Counted from the stretch's first letter, positions 25,630 through 35,520 are shown. The stretch: 64,000 nucleotides of DNA from PCC-7336 sp039817825 (GCA_039817825.1 JBCBVA010000005.1:1-64000); one strand, 5' to 3'. Made by a program: numbers and translations. Notes: a model not told the origin generated them from the letters alone.

Positions 25630-25880
25630 GGCATGGCTCCGAACAACCTAACGACGGGCACTGGCAATCGTAACAGCCATCACTCTCTGTCATGTAAAGG
25701 TTTCGCTACCGAACAGCAGGCTTCTGTAAATTCAACTCATCCTGGCAATCAATCTTGATTTGGAACAGCGATCGGCTCATGCGTCGATGCGTCGTATGTA
25801 TCAACGCTAAATGTATCCGCACTAAATGACCGCCTCCGAAATACTCAGAACGGACAGTCTGCGGGGTCAGAAATGGCATC

Positions 25881-28361
25881 ATGAGATCGGTGGTTATCTC
25901 CGACCAACAGTTTTTATCAGCCCACTCCCCACAACCTGTCTTGATTACGTCACTCGATCGCCCCAGTTCCAGCTCCCCCAATACAGCCGTTCCCGACATT
26001 CGCGCTGAAGCCCTTGAATTGCTTGAGTGGGCTCGGCTGTGCGAGCACTTGGCCACATTTGCCGCCACGATTTTGGGCAATCGGGCCTGTCGTCAGCTGT
26101 CCCCCTGGAGGACTCAACGGGACAGCGAAACCTTGCTGGCACAAACGCAAGAAGTTCTGGATCTGGACGAAAAGCTGCCCAGCGGAATCCCCATGCAGGG
26201 AGTCTACGAGCTGGAGGCATATTTGCAGCGGGCAGAGCGGGGCGGAATACTGTACGGGCACGACTTGCTGGAGGTGGCAAGTACGCTGGCGGGTGCGCGG
26301 CGGGTGCGGCGAGTGTTGGATCACGATGACGAAGTGCCGCTGTTACAGGACGCGGTCTCCAGCATTCGCACCTATCCCGACCTAGAAAAGTCCATTAATC
26401 ACTGCATCGACGATCGCGGCGAAGTGACCGAGCGGGCCAGCGAAAAGTTGAGTCGGCTGCGCAGTCAAAGCCGCACCATCCGCAGTCGAGTGCGGGAGAA
26501 ACTGCAGAATATTTTGTCGGTGAAAAGTGCAGCCGTACAAGAAATGGTAGTGACCGAGCGAGATAGTCGGTTTGTAATTCCGGTGAAAGCCACCCATCGA
26601 GAAGCCATTAAGGGACTGATTCACGACACGTCTGCTAGCGGAGCCACGCTGTTTGTGGAGCCCAATAGCGTTGTTGGAGATAACAACAAGCTGCGGGAGC
26701 TGCAGGCGCAGGCTAAGCGAGAAGAAGAGCGCATTCGGCGGGAGCTGAGCGAACAAGTCGGGGTAGTGGCCGATGACCTGCGGCATCTACAGGACATTTT
26801 GACGTTAATCGATACGGCGATCGCACGGGCTCGATACAGTGCTTGGATGGAGGCCAGTCCCCCTAAGTTTGGCAGTCAGTTATCTCTCAGACAGGTCAGA
26901 CACCCCCTACTGTTATGGCAGTCGCAGCGGGACACCGACGAGCCGTTTGACGTGGTGCCGATTGATTTGGCGATCGCCTCCGAAAAGCGCGCCGTGGTGA
27001 TTACCGGCCCCAACACGGGCGGCAAGACGGTCACGCTCAAAACCTTGGGGCTCATGGTGCTGATGGCCAAAGCTGGGCTCTTTTTGCCCGTGCAAGAACC
27101 AGTGCAGATCCCTTGGTTTGATGGGGTGTTTGCCGACATTGGCGACGAGCAATCCTTGCAACAAAGTTTGTCCACATTCTCGGGACACATCCGCCGTATC
27201 GGTCGCATTCTGGCCACTCTGAATCGCGATGCCCTAGTGCTACTAGATGAAGCCGGAGCCGGTACCGACCCGAATGAAGGGGCTGCCTTAGCCGCTTCGC
27301 TGCTGGAACATCTAGCCGCAAAGGCTCGCTTGACAGTGGCCAGCACCCACTACGGCGATTTGAAAGCACTGAAATATCAGAACCCAGCGTTTGAAAACGC
27401 GTCTGTAGAGTTCGATTCCGAGACTCTAGCACCGACCTACCGCCTGCTGTGGGGAATTCCGGGGCGATCGCACGCCCTGTCCATTGCTAGTCGATTGGGC
27501 TTGGATGAGATGGTTATCGGAGATGCGAAAGAACGATTGGGAGACGACAGCTATCAGGTGGATACGGCGATCGCTGGGTTGGAAGAACAGCGGGCGGAGC
27601 AGGAAGAGAAGCTGAACGAACTGCATCAACTGCAACGACAACTGGAACAGTTGCAGCACCAGATGGAGACTCGCGCCAAAGAGATCGCAGCCCGCGAGGC
27701 AGCGCTAGAGACGGAGAAAAAGACGGAGATCGAGCACGCCATTAACTCAGCCAAGGGGGAAGTTGCCTCAGTAGTGCGACGGCTGCAGAAGGGAGGGGTA
27801 ACCGGGAAAGACACCCACAAGGCGACTCAGGATTTGAAGCGCATTGCCAAGCAGACGACAAAGGCCGAACCAGCTCCTGTTGTGACCGAGTTTTATCCGA
27901 AAGTGGGCGATCGTGTGCGGTTGCGGGGGCTAAACCAAACCGGCGAAATTCTGTCGGCAGATGGAACCGAATTCACGGTGCGTAGCGGCATCTTGAAATT
28001 CAATGTGGAGCTGGCGCAGCTAGAACCACTGGACGAAGTACAGGAGAAAAAACGGCAGCGACCCAAAGCCCCGCCCAAGCCAGTGGTGCATCAAATGCCC
28101 GAAAAGGGGGTAGAGGTGCGCACCAGCAAGAACACGGTGGATATTCGCGGCCAACGAGTGGCGGATGCCGAGCTGATGTTGGATGACTGGATTGCCAGTG
28201 CTCTGCCCGGTCCAGTGTGGATTATTCACGGGCATGGCACCGGAAAGTTACGTCAGGGGGTGCATCAATTCCTCAAGCGTCATCCCCGCGTTGCGAAGTT
28301 CGATGCTGCTGAGGCAAACGATGGTGGCACGGGTTGTACGGTGGCTCGATTAAAGGGGTAG
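25881..28361 (+). CDS. mutS2: Endonuclease MutS2
   Basis: MutS2 binds branched DNA and stalled or collided ribosomes and suppresses recombination. The 826-residue protein has the MutS core and clamp domains, Walker A VVITGPNTGGKTVTLKT (about 372-388), FADIGDEQSLQQSLSTFSGH, Walker B LVLLDEAGAGTDPNEGAAL, a long coiled coil (about 560-630) and a C-terminal Smr nuclease domain with VDIRGQRV and WIIHGHGTGKLR. The start at 25881 leaves a 45-residue extension before the conserved LELLEWARLCEHLA; a later start is possible. It is followed 32 bp later by a small secreted-protein gene. Confidence 0.95.
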   Translation: MRSVVISDQQFLSAHSPQPVLITSLDRPSSSSPNTAVPDIRAEALELLEWARLCEHLATFAATILGNRACRQLSPWRTQRDSETLLAQTQEVLDLDEKLPSGIPMQGVYELEAYLQRAERGGILYGHDLLEVASTLAGARRVRRVLDHDDEVPLLQDAVSSIRTYPDLEKSINHCIDDRGEVTERASEKLSRLRSQSRTIRSRVREKLQNILSVKSAAVQEMVVTERDSRFVIPVKATHREAIKGLIHDTSASGATLFVEPNSVVGDNNKLRELQAQAKREEERIRRELSEQVGVVADDLRHLQDILTLIDTAIARARYSAWMEASPPKFGSQLSLRQVRHPLLLWQSQRDTDEPFDVVPIDLAIASEKRAVVITGPNTGGKTVTLKTLGLMVLMAKAGLFLPVQEPVQIPWFDGVFADIGDEQSLQQSLSTFSGHIRRIGRILATLNRDALVLLDEAGAGTDPNEGAALAASLLEHLAAKARLTVASTHYGDLKALKYQNPAFENASVEFDSETLAPTYRLLWGIPGRSHALSIASRLGLDEMVIGDAKERLGDDSYQVDTAIAGLEEQRAEQEEKLNELHQLQRQLEQLQHQMETRAKEIAAREAALETEKKTEIEHAINSAKGEVASVVRRLQKGGVTGKDTHKATQDLKRIAKQTTKAEPAPVVTEFYPKVGDRVRLRGLNQTGEILSADGTEFTVRSGILKFNVELAQLEPLDEVQEKKRQRPKAPPKPVVHQMPEKGVEVRTSKNTVDIRGQRVADAELMLDDWIASALPGPVWIIHGHGTGKLRQGVHQFLKRHPRVAKFDAAEANDGGTGCTVARLKG

Positions 28362-28393
28362 GCTTTCCGCAACGTCATGTCTAGCCCGCCCGC

Positions 28394-28993
28394 ATGTTCA
28401 ATCCGATTTCACACCGCCCCTCTTCTCAGAAGCTCAGGCGCAAGCTCGGTCTTCTCGCAATGCTACTGGGGGTCGCTGGTGCGGCGATCGCGTGGGAGGC
28501 TACTGCTCAGACTCAGCGGCAACCAACTCTGGAGCAGCTACCGCCAGGGATCTATCAAGTGTGCGAGCCCAGCGAACCTCACCCCAGCGGGTTACAGCTC
28601 GGGCAATGCTTTCGCTTCGAAAAAATGGGCGATCGCGAGGTAATGGGGGTTTGGTTTACCGCCCACAGTGACGGGTCGATTTGCGTGGGAGGAACGATGG
28701 AGAACAATCAAGTCTCCGGACAGGCCGTCAGCTTCTTGTATGACTGGGATGTACCTCCAACCGAAGCTGATTTGCAGGGAGGATATGGAGGAGCAGACGG
28801 ATATTTTCTCGCTCAATCCCCCAGGATTTTGGAAGTCAACGAACCCGAGAGTGATTTTCTCGGCTACAGCGCAACGGTGCTTTATCGTGAAGCGGCTCTC
28901 GATACTGACGAACTGGTATTCACTGACCTCAAACCCGAGTTTGCGATCGATAGCTGTCTGCAAGCGCTAGTGGAACTGAAACGAGGGGGCTAG
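28394..28993 (+). CDS. Hypothetical secreted protein
   Basis: The 199-residue protein has a basic N-terminus, a hydrophobic segment (LGLLAMLLGVAGAAIAW) and a likely cleavage site at ATAQ. The mature part is acidic and rich in Gly and aromatics, with four cysteines (VCEP, GQCFRF, SICVGG, DSCLQA) that could form two disulfides. The pattern suggests a small beta-barrel-like domain ('GxYxVCEP...G.CFRFEK.G.re.mGvWf'). I do not recognise the family. It follows mutS2 by 32 bp in the same direction and may be co-transcribed. Confidence 0.6.
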   Translation: MFNPISHRPSSQKLRRKLGLLAMLLGVAGAAIAWEATAQTQRQPTLEQLPPGIYQVCEPSEPHPSGLQLGQCFRFEKMGDREVMGVWFTAHSDGSICVGGTMENNQVSGQAVSFLYDWDVPPTEADLQGGYGGADGYFLAQSPRILEVNEPESDFLGYSATVLYREAALDTDELVFTDLKPEFAIDSCLQALVELKRGG

Positions 28994-29031
28994 TGAAATC
29001 CAACAGTTTTCTCCAGCTTGGGATTGAAACA

Positions 29032-29421
29032 TCACCAATAGATACAAATACGATCGCCGTTCTCAAAGTCATAAATATCTGCTTCTTGGCCCCCTGGTCG
29101 GCACTGTCCGTAGAAATTGGACATCGGGTATTCGTCCAGAACTGTCGCTTGGTCGTCAATCACCTCAATGATCTCTGGAGCAGCAGAGCTGTAGCGAAAC
29201 CGTCGATCCAGCACTTCAAACACAACCCACGTCACTCCCTGGTTGGTCCCGCTGCCCACAATTAGACAGGTATCCGTACCCTCTCGCTTCTCGAACGAGT
29301 AATCGCAGGCCAACGATTGCGGGCCATTATCGTAGGCGATCGCTCCAGGTACGGAAACACAAGCGATCGCTGCACTGGCTAACAGGATCGGTAATGACGA
29401 TAAGACATTTGTTGCTGACAT
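29032..29421 (-). CDS. Hypothetical secreted small protein with disulfide pattern
   Basis: This 129-residue protein has a signal peptide (ILLASAAIACVSVPGAIA) and an acidic mature region with four cysteines (ACDYSF, DTCLIVG, GQCRPGG, RICIYW). The C-terminus is DFENGDRICIYW. Function is unknown. The start was placed at ATG 29421; the longer version uses TTG and adds four residues. It is convergent with the preceding secreted-protein gene, and repeat copy C lies just upstream. Confidence 0.6.
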   Translation of the reverse strand: MSATNVLSSLPILLASAAIACVSVPGAIAYDNGPQSLACDYSFEKREGTDTCLIVGSGTNQGVTWVVFEVLDRRFRYSSAAPEIIEVIDDQATVLDEYPMSNFYGQCRPGGQEADIYDFENGDRICIYW

Positions 29422-29448
29422 GACGTTGTCCAATTGGATCTATAGCTT

Positions 29449-29541
29449 TCGGCGATCGGCTATGGAGAGTTCTCCAGCCATGGTTCCTGGGAAATCAAGG
29501 ATTTGGGCTGTCTCCGCACTCCAGACCTTACAGCGGATTGC
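29449..29541 (-). repeat. Dispersed structured repeat, copy C
   Basis: Read on the minus strand it starts AGCAATCCGCTGTAAGGTCT and continues GGAGTGCGGAGACAGCCCAA, closely matching copies A and B. The GTCT/AGAC hairpin around GGAGT is preserved. The far end is shortened by about seven bases. It lies between the hypothetical gene at 29032 and plsY. Confidence 0.8.
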
Positions 29542-29584
29542 TAGAGCTGGCCGATCCGCCTAACAGCTCGCCAGCGGGCGTAAC

Positions 29585-30226
29585 TTAGCTTTCCTGCAAC
29601 TTCTGGCCAATGCGGGGTTCTGTTCCTGCCATCAATCGTTGAATGTTGCTTCTATGGCGCACCACAACGTACAGACCACCAACCGCCGCAAACACAATAA
29701 ATTGCCACGGCTGAGCGAATATCGCCATCAAAATGGGAGCCACAACTGCCGCCAGAATCGAACTGATGGACACAATACGCGATAAACCCAGGGTGCCCAG
29801 CCAAACACCCAAAACGGTTAAGCCCACCGGCCAAGCCATCGCCAGTAAAATTCCTAAACTAGTGGCCGCCGACTTTCCCCCTTTGAAATTCATCCACATC
29901 GACTTGCTGTGACCGACGATCGCCAGCAAAGCCGCCAGAATAATGCACCAGGGTAAGGACAAGTCCGGACGGGGAAACACGAGCTGGTTCGCGATCGCTC
30001 CTGCAGCCCAAACAGCCGCTGCCCCTTTGAGTAAATCCACCACGAGAACAAAGAGCGCCGGCCCTTTGCCCAGGGTGCGCAGAGTATTGGTTGCTCCAGT
30101 CGAGCCCGATCCTTCAGTGCGCAGGTCAACACCGGCAATCGCGCGTCCCAGCCAATAGCCCGTAGGAATCGATCCCAGCAGATAGCCGACAACAGCCGAT
30201 AAAACCAGAGCGATTGCGACAACCAT
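29585..30226 (-). CDS. plsY: Glycerol-3-phosphate acyltransferase PlsY
   Basis: PlsY transfers an acyl group from acyl phosphate to glycerol-3-phosphate, the first step of membrane lipid synthesis. The 213-residue inner-membrane protein has motif 1 GYLLGSIPTGYWLGR, motif 2 SGSTGATNTLRTLGKGPA and motif 3 GHSKSMWMNFKGGKSAATSLG. The start was set at the Met of MVVAIALVLSAVVGYLLGSI because upstream residues do not fit. The gene stands alone, with repeat copy C downstream. Confidence 0.95.
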   Translation of the reverse strand: MVVAIALVLSAVVGYLLGSIPTGYWLGRAIAGVDLRTEGSGSTGATNTLRTLGKGPALFVLVVDLLKGAAAVWAAGAIANQLVFPRPDLSLPWCIILAALLAIVGHSKSMWMNFKGGKSAATSLGILLAMAWPVGLTVLGVWLGTLGLSRIVSISSILAAVVAPILMAIFAQPWQFIVFAAVGGLYVVVRHRSNIQRLMAGTEPRIGQKLQES

Positions 30227-30493
30227 CTTGACCCCATACCGAACACAGCCTTGATTGTAGGAAGGAATGGGACACAACAGCGTTGAGCAATAAAGCAGAC
30301 ATGTCTAGTCAGATGTTCAGGCTCACTTCGATGCGCATCATCCCTTGGCAACAACGCTGCAGTCAGCCTGGGAAATCTCTCGATGATTCGTTCTACATTG
30401 GCAGAGCCCCAGCACAGCAGAGAGCTATCCATCCAAGGTACGCCGCGATCGCGTGGTAAATTTGTAACGGTTTTTTTCAGGAACTGAACAGCC

Positions 30494-30943
30494 GTGGAAC
30501 GTACTTTTTTGATGATCAAGCCCGATGGCGTGCAGCGGAATTTGGTGGGCGCGATTATTCAGCGGCTTGAATCGAAGGGATTCCAGCTTGTGGGTCTCAA
30601 AATGATGGCAGTGAGCCGCGAGTTGGCAGAAGAGCACTACGGCGAGCACAAAGAACGTCCCTTCTTCGGCGGCTTGGTGGACTTCATCACCTCCGGCCCG
30701 GTTGTAGCCATGGTTTGGGAAGGCAAGGGTGTAGTCGCCTCCTCCCGCATGTTGGTGGGCAAAACCAATCCTCTAGAGTCCGACCCCGGCACCATTCGCG
30801 GCGACTACGGCATCGACATTGGCCGCAACATCATCCACGGTTCCGATGCTCCGGCCACCGCCGAGCGCGAGATTGCCCTGTGGTTCAAGCCGGAAGAGCT
30901 GACCACCTGGTCTCCCACCCTCAGCACCTGGATTTACGAATAA
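30494..30943 (+). CDS. ndk: Nucleoside diphosphate kinase
   Basis: Ndk equalises nucleoside triphosphate pools by transferring the gamma-phosphate through a phospho-histidine. The 149-residue protein has the family signature NIIHGSD with catalytic His115, the N-terminal ERTFLMIKPDGVQRNLVG and the ERPFFGGLVDFITSGPVVAMVWEG block. It uses a GTG start; a longer frame is not available. No operon partner; a terminator-like hairpin follows. Confidence 0.97.
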   Translation: MERTFLMIKPDGVQRNLVGAIIQRLESKGFQLVGLKMMAVSRELAEEHYGEHKERPFFGGLVDFITSGPVVAMVWEGKGVVASSRMLVGKTNPLESDPGTIRGDYGIDIGRNIIHGSDAPATAEREIALWFKPEELTTWSPTLSTWIYE

Positions 30944-30989
30944 CGTTGCACTGACCCCGAGCACTGCAGCTTGGGAACAGCTTGATGGG

Positions 30990-31019
30990 GCGGCGGTTGC
31001 GCGAGCGATCGCCGCTTTT
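30990..31019 (+). terminator. Likely terminator of ndk
   Basis: A 6-bp GC stem (30990-30995 with 31010-31015) overlaps a HIP1 octamer and is followed by TTTTG, 46 bases after the ndk stop. Confidence 0.5.
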
Positions 31020-31111
31020 GTATACCAACCCACCTCATTCTGGGCGATCGCGGCAACGGAACACACCACCGGTGATCCAGCACAATTCTGTAGAATAAAC
31101 ACCCGTAGCAG

Positions 31112-32263
31112 ATGGAACCGGTTATGGCATTTGACCTGCCATCGTCCCCCACCCCTCCTCACTTTCATTCCTGGCAACCCGCCATCCCCCACCGGCACGC
31201 TATCCCCCGGTATGAGGTTGCGCTGCCTTGGCAGCCAAGCGCTGTACCGTCAATGCGCTCCCCCTGCGTCTTGAGTATTGACGCCAACCTGTCTGATGGC
31301 CGTACCGGACACTCAGCAAACACAACAGCAAGTGTGGAACTTGCGAGCGGTATCGCCCCCACCACTAGTGATTTAGACGAGGACTTCAGCGTGACCGAGC
31401 GCAACGCAGACTATTCGGCCCCGGATGTAGAGCTAATACCTCCGCCTATGCGTCCGCAGGATAAGGGCGATGCGCTCGAGATAGTTGATTCGCATCGGAT
31501 CGATGATGCGCCAGAGCGTGAGGTAGCAGAGCCTGAATCCACAGATGGGGCGATCGCTGCGGCAGACGCGCAAACTCATGTCACGGACGACCTCGGAACA
31601 TCCCACACCGAGACCGAGCCATCGTCAGACAAGAATTTCGACCACGATTTATTCGATACCCATGATGCCGGTGTACTAGAAGATGTCGAGGGTAGCCAAC
31701 CTGCTGTAGACCGTGTAACAGCCGACAGCACAAGCGACCATCAAGAGTTAGACAGCACCACAGCGAGCCCTGAAGCGATCTCTGACACTGCACTCGCTTC
31801 CGAGCATGAGGTAGCCCCAGAACCAGAAGTAGCGGAGACAGGCGTAACGGCAATAGAAGTGACGGAAGCAGAGACAGAAACTCTAGATGACATCGAACCA
31901 GAAATCTGCGACCCTCCCGACCCCGAAGAGGAGATCGGTATCGCTCAAAAGACTCAAGAGAACGGATACGCTGAGCATGAAGACATCAACGAAACCAGGT
32001 CTGAATCCGATTCAAGCGAACCGCAATCCCCCGAAGCATCATCAGAAGCTCCTAGCGAAGACAGAGCAGATCGCGGCACAGACTCCAACTCGAACTCTGC
32101 TCAAGATGCAGAACCACACAATAACTCCGATCCAGAACCTGACAGACATTCAACAGTGATGTCAAACTCCGCAAGCGACGACGAAGAGGCCAAAACTGTC
32201 GCTCAGCTCAGCACAATTGTCATGACGATCGCCATCATCGTCTTCTGGCTACTGCTGCGCTAA
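31112..32263 (+). CDS. Acidic, low-complexity, tail-anchored protein
   Basis: The 383-residue protein has a Pro/His-rich N-terminal 60 residues, a long Glu/Asp/Ser/Thr-rich disordered stretch (about 80-350) and one C-terminal membrane helix (VAQLSTIVMTIAIIVFWLLL) ending in a single Arg. The layout is that of a tail-anchored protein with an acidic cytoplasmic domain. No catalytic motif or recognised family. The Met at codon 5 could be the true start. Its stop codon region overlaps that of the convergent iron permease gene by four bases. It could be a scaffold or charge-based interaction protein, but this is only inference. Confidence 0.6.
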   Translation: MEPVMAFDLPSSPTPPHFHSWQPAIPHRHAIPRYEVALPWQPSAVPSMRSPCVLSIDANLSDGRTGHSANTTASVELASGIAPTTSDLDEDFSVTERNADYSAPDVELIPPPMRPQDKGDALEIVDSHRIDDAPEREVAEPESTDGAIAAADAQTHVTDDLGTSHTETEPSSDKNFDHDLFDTHDAGVLEDVEGSQPAVDRVTADSTSDHQELDSTTASPEAISDTALASEHEVAPEPEVAETGVTAIEVTEAETETLDDIEPEICDPPDPEEEIGIAQKTQENGYAEHEDINETRSESDSSEPQSPEASSEAPSEDRADRGTDSNSNSAQDAEPHNNSDPEPDRHSTVMSNSASDDEEAKTVAQLSTIVMTIAIIVFWLLLR

Positions 32264-34002
32264 GACTGGTTCTCTTGGCGAGATCGTTTCACGGTCAGGA
32301 CCAACAGGGTGGCTGGAATCATACCGACCAGCACAATCGCCAGAGACCCCGGAGCGGACTGGATCAACCGTTCGTCAGACGCCAGTCGATACACTCTGGC
32401 TGCCATCGTCTCGAAATTAAACGGCCGCAGTACGAGCGTTGCTGGCAGCTCCTTCACCACATCCACAAACACCAACATGGCCGCACTCAGCAAGCCATGG
32501 GTCATTAACGGGGCATGCACTCGTCGTAGCGTCGCCAGCGGGCCATATCCCAAGCTGCGGGCGGCATCGTCCAACTCCGGACGAATGCGCAGCAAACTGG
32601 ATTCGATCGTGTTCGCCGATACCGATAAAAACCGAACGATGTAGGCGTAAATCAAAATAGCGACCGTACCGCTCAGCAGCAATCCAGTCGAGATATCAAA
32701 CTGCTGCCGCATCCAGGCATCGACCGTGTTATCCAATAACCCAGCCGGGATCAGCACCCCCACGGCAATCACCGACCCTGGAATGGCATAGCCCATAGTG
32801 GCCAGTCGAGCCGATACGCGCATCACGGTGTTGTTGCCATGCAAGCGAATACCGTAGGCCAGCACCAACGCGATCGTCACCGCCAGCGCAGAGGTCACCG
32901 CCGCCGCCAAAATAGAATTGAGCGCATACCCCCAAAACCCTCGTTCCAGGCCTGACTGGGCTTGCCCGATCGCCCACCACAGCAGCGCCACACCAGGCAC
33001 CAAAAATCCCAACAGCACCGGTAACGCGCAAAAGGTCCCGGCGGCCCAAGCCCGCCATCCCGAAAGCTGGTAACTGGGGGGCAGAATGCGACCGGAAGGG
33101 GTTTGGTGGAAGCGAGTCCGTCCCCGCGAGATCCTCTCTGCAATCAGGATCGTGAGGATAAACAGCATCAGAAACGCCGCTAACTGAGCGGCAGCGACGG
33201 GTTCTCCCAAACTGCGCCAGGTCCGGAAAATCCCAGTGGTAAAAGTATCCACCCCGAAGAATTTGACGGTGCCGAAATCATTCAGCGTTTCCATCAGCAC
33301 AAGCGCCACCCCCCCCGCGATCGCCGGACGAGCCAGCGGCAATGCCACCGTCCAAAATGTGCGCCACGGACCATTGCCCAAACTGAGGCTGGCTTCCAAC
33401 AGCGACCGCGATCGCTCCAAAAACGCCACCCGAGTCGGCAAATAGACATACGGGTAGAGCACCAACACCAGCATGGCGATCGCCCCCCCCAGCGATCGGA
33501 TGGGGGGAAACCAATAATCCCGCGCCCCCCAACCGGTGATGGCCCGCAGCCACGTCTGCACCACGCCCCCCACATCGAGCAGGTCGGTATAGGTGTAAGC
33601 CAATACGTAAGCAGGAGCAGCGATCGGCAACAACAACGCCCACTCAAACCAGCGGCGACCCGGAAACTGGCACAAGCTCACCAGCCAGGCCGTGCCTACC
33701 CCCATAATGGCTGTACCGCAGCCCACTCCTAGCATCAGCCACATAGAGTTACGCACGTAGCGAGGCAGCACCGTACGGCTGAGGTGCTCCCACACCTCTC
33801 CGGTAGGGGCAAAGATATTGCTCAGCACTACCAAAATGGGGATGGAAATGAATAGCGCGATCGCCACCACCAGCACCGTCCATCCATTGGGCAGTAGGCG
33901 ATGGGCCAATGCAGCCAAAGGTGAGGGGGAAAACTGCGAAGGGGGCGACGGCGATCGCTCGGGCGGGACCCGAGCAGGCGCAGGAGAAGGCAACCGATCC
34001 AT
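32260..34002 (-). CDS. futB: Ferric iron ABC transporter permease, FutB type
   Basis: The 580-residue protein has about twelve membrane helices in two BPD-transport permease halves. The two EAA-type loops, which contact the ATPase, are visible as LLEASLSLGNGPWRTFWTVALPLARPAI and DDAARSLGYGPLATLRRVHAPLM. Fused permeases of this kind serve Fe3+ uptake (FutABC/SfuB), and sequences such as RFHQTPSGRILPP fit the FutB branch. The N-terminal 30 residues are Pro/Ser-rich. The binding protein and ATPase genes are not next to it, as in other cyanobacteria. Thiamine or spermidine permeases are less likely alternatives. Confidence 0.85.
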   Translation of the reverse strand: MDRLPSPAPARVPPERSPSPPSQFSPSPLAALAHRLLPNGWTVLVVAIALFISIPILVVLSNIFAPTGEVWEHLSRTVLPRYVRNSMWLMLGVGCGTAIMGVGTAWLVSLCQFPGRRWFEWALLLPIAAPAYVLAYTYTDLLDVGGVVQTWLRAITGWGARDYWFPPIRSLGGAIAMLVLVLYPYVYLPTRVAFLERSRSLLEASLSLGNGPWRTFWTVALPLARPAIAGGVALVLMETLNDFGTVKFFGVDTFTTGIFRTWRSLGEPVAAAQLAAFLMLFILTILIAERISRGRTRFHQTPSGRILPPSYQLSGWRAWAAGTFCALPVLLGFLVPGVALLWWAIGQAQSGLERGFWGYALNSILAAAVTSALAVTIALVLAYGIRLHGNNTVMRVSARLATMGYAIPGSVIAVGVLIPAGLLDNTVDAWMRQQFDISTGLLLSGTVAILIYAYIVRFLSVSANTIESSLLRIRPELDDAARSLGYGPLATLRRVHAPLMTHGLLSAAMLVFVDVVKELPATLVLRPFNFETMAARVYRLASDERLIQSAPGSLAIVLVGMIPATLLVLTVKRSRQENQS

Positions 34003-34020
34003 AGAGGTTGACGGTCTCGC

Positions 34021-35520
34021 TTACGCGAGTACCCACTCCACTAACGTGCGCACGCCAAACCCAGTTCCACCTTTATTGGTGTAGGCGAAGTCTTTATCGC
34101 TCCAAACCGTCCCGGCAATGTCCAGATGCGCCCAGGGGGTCTTATCCACGAAACGCTTCAGGAATAGCGCGGCACTGATAGCCCCCCCATCCCGACTGCC
34201 GGTATTTTTCATATCCGCCACTACCGACTTGAGGCTGTCCGCGTAGCTGTCTTCCATCGGCATCTGCCACAACTTTTCGCCCGCCCGTTCGGAGGCCACC
34301 TTGAGCTCGCCCGCCAAGTCGTCATCAGGAGAAAATAAACCGCTGATGCGCTTACCCAACGCAACCATAATCGCCCCGGTCAGGGTGGCCAGATCCACCA
34401 TGGCATCGACGTCTAGCTTTTCGGCAAACACGAGAGCATCCGCCAACGTCAAGCGACCTTCTGCGTCAGTGTTATTGATCTCGATCGTTTTCTGATTGGA
34501 TGCAGTCAAAATATCCCCTGGATGCAGGGCACGACCGCTAATCATGTTTTCGGTGGCGGCCACAATAAAATGCACCTCGACATCGGGCTTGAGGGCAGCG
34601 ATCGCTCGGGCAGCCCCGAGCGTAGCGGCAGAGCCCCCCATATCGGTTTTCATCATGCCGATGCTAGCCATGCCTGTCTTGATATTCAGACCGCCGGAAT
34701 CAAACGTCAGTCCCTTACCAATAATGGCCAGCTTGCGTTTCGGCGTGCCCTCAGGCTTGTACGTGAGATGAATGAACTGTGGAGGCAGATCGGAGGCTTG
34801 AGCAACCCCCAAAAATGCCCCCATTCCAAGTGCTTCACAGTCCGACCAGCCCAAAACCTCTAACGCTAGACCGTATTCATCGGCAATCTCGCGGGCTGTA
34901 TTCGCCAATTCCAAAGGGGTCACCACATTGGCAGGGGCTGCAACTAATTCGCGGGCTAGCATCGTGCCGTGGGCCATTTCCCGCGCCCGCATGCTGATGG
35001 TGTCATTTGCGTCTACCCCCAACAGTGTTAGGGTCTCTACTCCAAACCCATTGCCATTCTCGTTCGACGACTTGAAACGCACGTCACGGTGAGCAACCAG
35101 CAGGGTACTTTCTGTCATAGCCTGCAGACGATCGCCATTGGAGAGGTCAGCGGCGGGGAAAGCGATCGCGGCAGTCTTCGCTTTGACGCGATTGGCCACC
35201 CGCAACCCGGCAGCCGTCGCCTGTCGCAGTCGATCGAGGCTAAAGTCAGCCGCTGCTCCCAACCCCACCAGCACAACTTTCTTGGCGGCAGCCCCGACCC
35301 GCGTCGCTGCCGTGGAGGCCATCGCCCCCTTAAATTCCATTTCTTCAATCAGGTCGGCGATCGCCCCTCGCCACAAGCTGCGGTCGAGCGCTTCGGCTCC
35401 ATCCGGCAGTACGGGGCCATCGTCTGTCTGGAAACACCCCAACGCCAAACAATCGCCCGTCCAATCAGCAATGGAGATGCTGGCAGTTTCAAGGTTCAGG
35501 GTAGGCGCTTGAATTTCCAT
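34021..35520 (-). CDS. pepA: Leucyl aminopeptidase
   Basis: This M17 metallo-exopeptidase removes N-terminal residues from peptides in the cytoplasm, as a hexamer with two metal ions per subunit. The catalytic core is intact: IGKGLTFDSGGLNIK with Lys269 and Asp274, the MKTDMGGSAAT stretch, and the signature NTDAEGRLTLADAL (from residue 350). Length 499 is normal. PepA can also bind DNA in some bacteria, which is not testable here. It lies 18 bp upstream of the futB-type gene on the same strand, so they may be co-transcribed. Confidence 0.96.
   Translation of the reverse strand: MEIQAPTLNLETASISIADWTGDCLALGCFQTDDGPVLPDGAEALDRSLWRGAIADLIEEMEFKGAMASTAATRVGAAAKKVVLVGLGAAADFSLDRLRQATAAGLRVANRVKAKTAAIAFPAADLSNGDRLQAMTESTLLVAHRDVRFKSSNENGNGFGVETLTLLGVDANDTISMRAREMAHGTMLARELVAAPANVVTPLELANTAREIADEYGLALEVLGWSDCEALGMGAFLGVAQASDLPPQFIHLTYKPEGTPKRKLAIIGKGLTFDSGGLNIKTGMASIGMMKTDMGGSAATLGAARAIAALKPDVEVHFIVAATENMISGRALHPGDILTASNQKTIEINNTDAEGRLTLADALVFAEKLDVDAMVDLATLTGAIMVALGKRISGLFSPDDDLAGELKVASERAGEKLWQMPMEDSYADSLKSVVADMKNTGSRDGGAISAALFLKRFVDKTPWAHLDIAGTVWSDKDFAYTNKGGTGFGVRTLVEWVLA

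Noticed and set aside
30990..31019. Possible strong ndk terminator
   Set aside because: Kept only at moderate confidence as a feature, because the stem is short and overlaps a HIP1 site; not a novelty.
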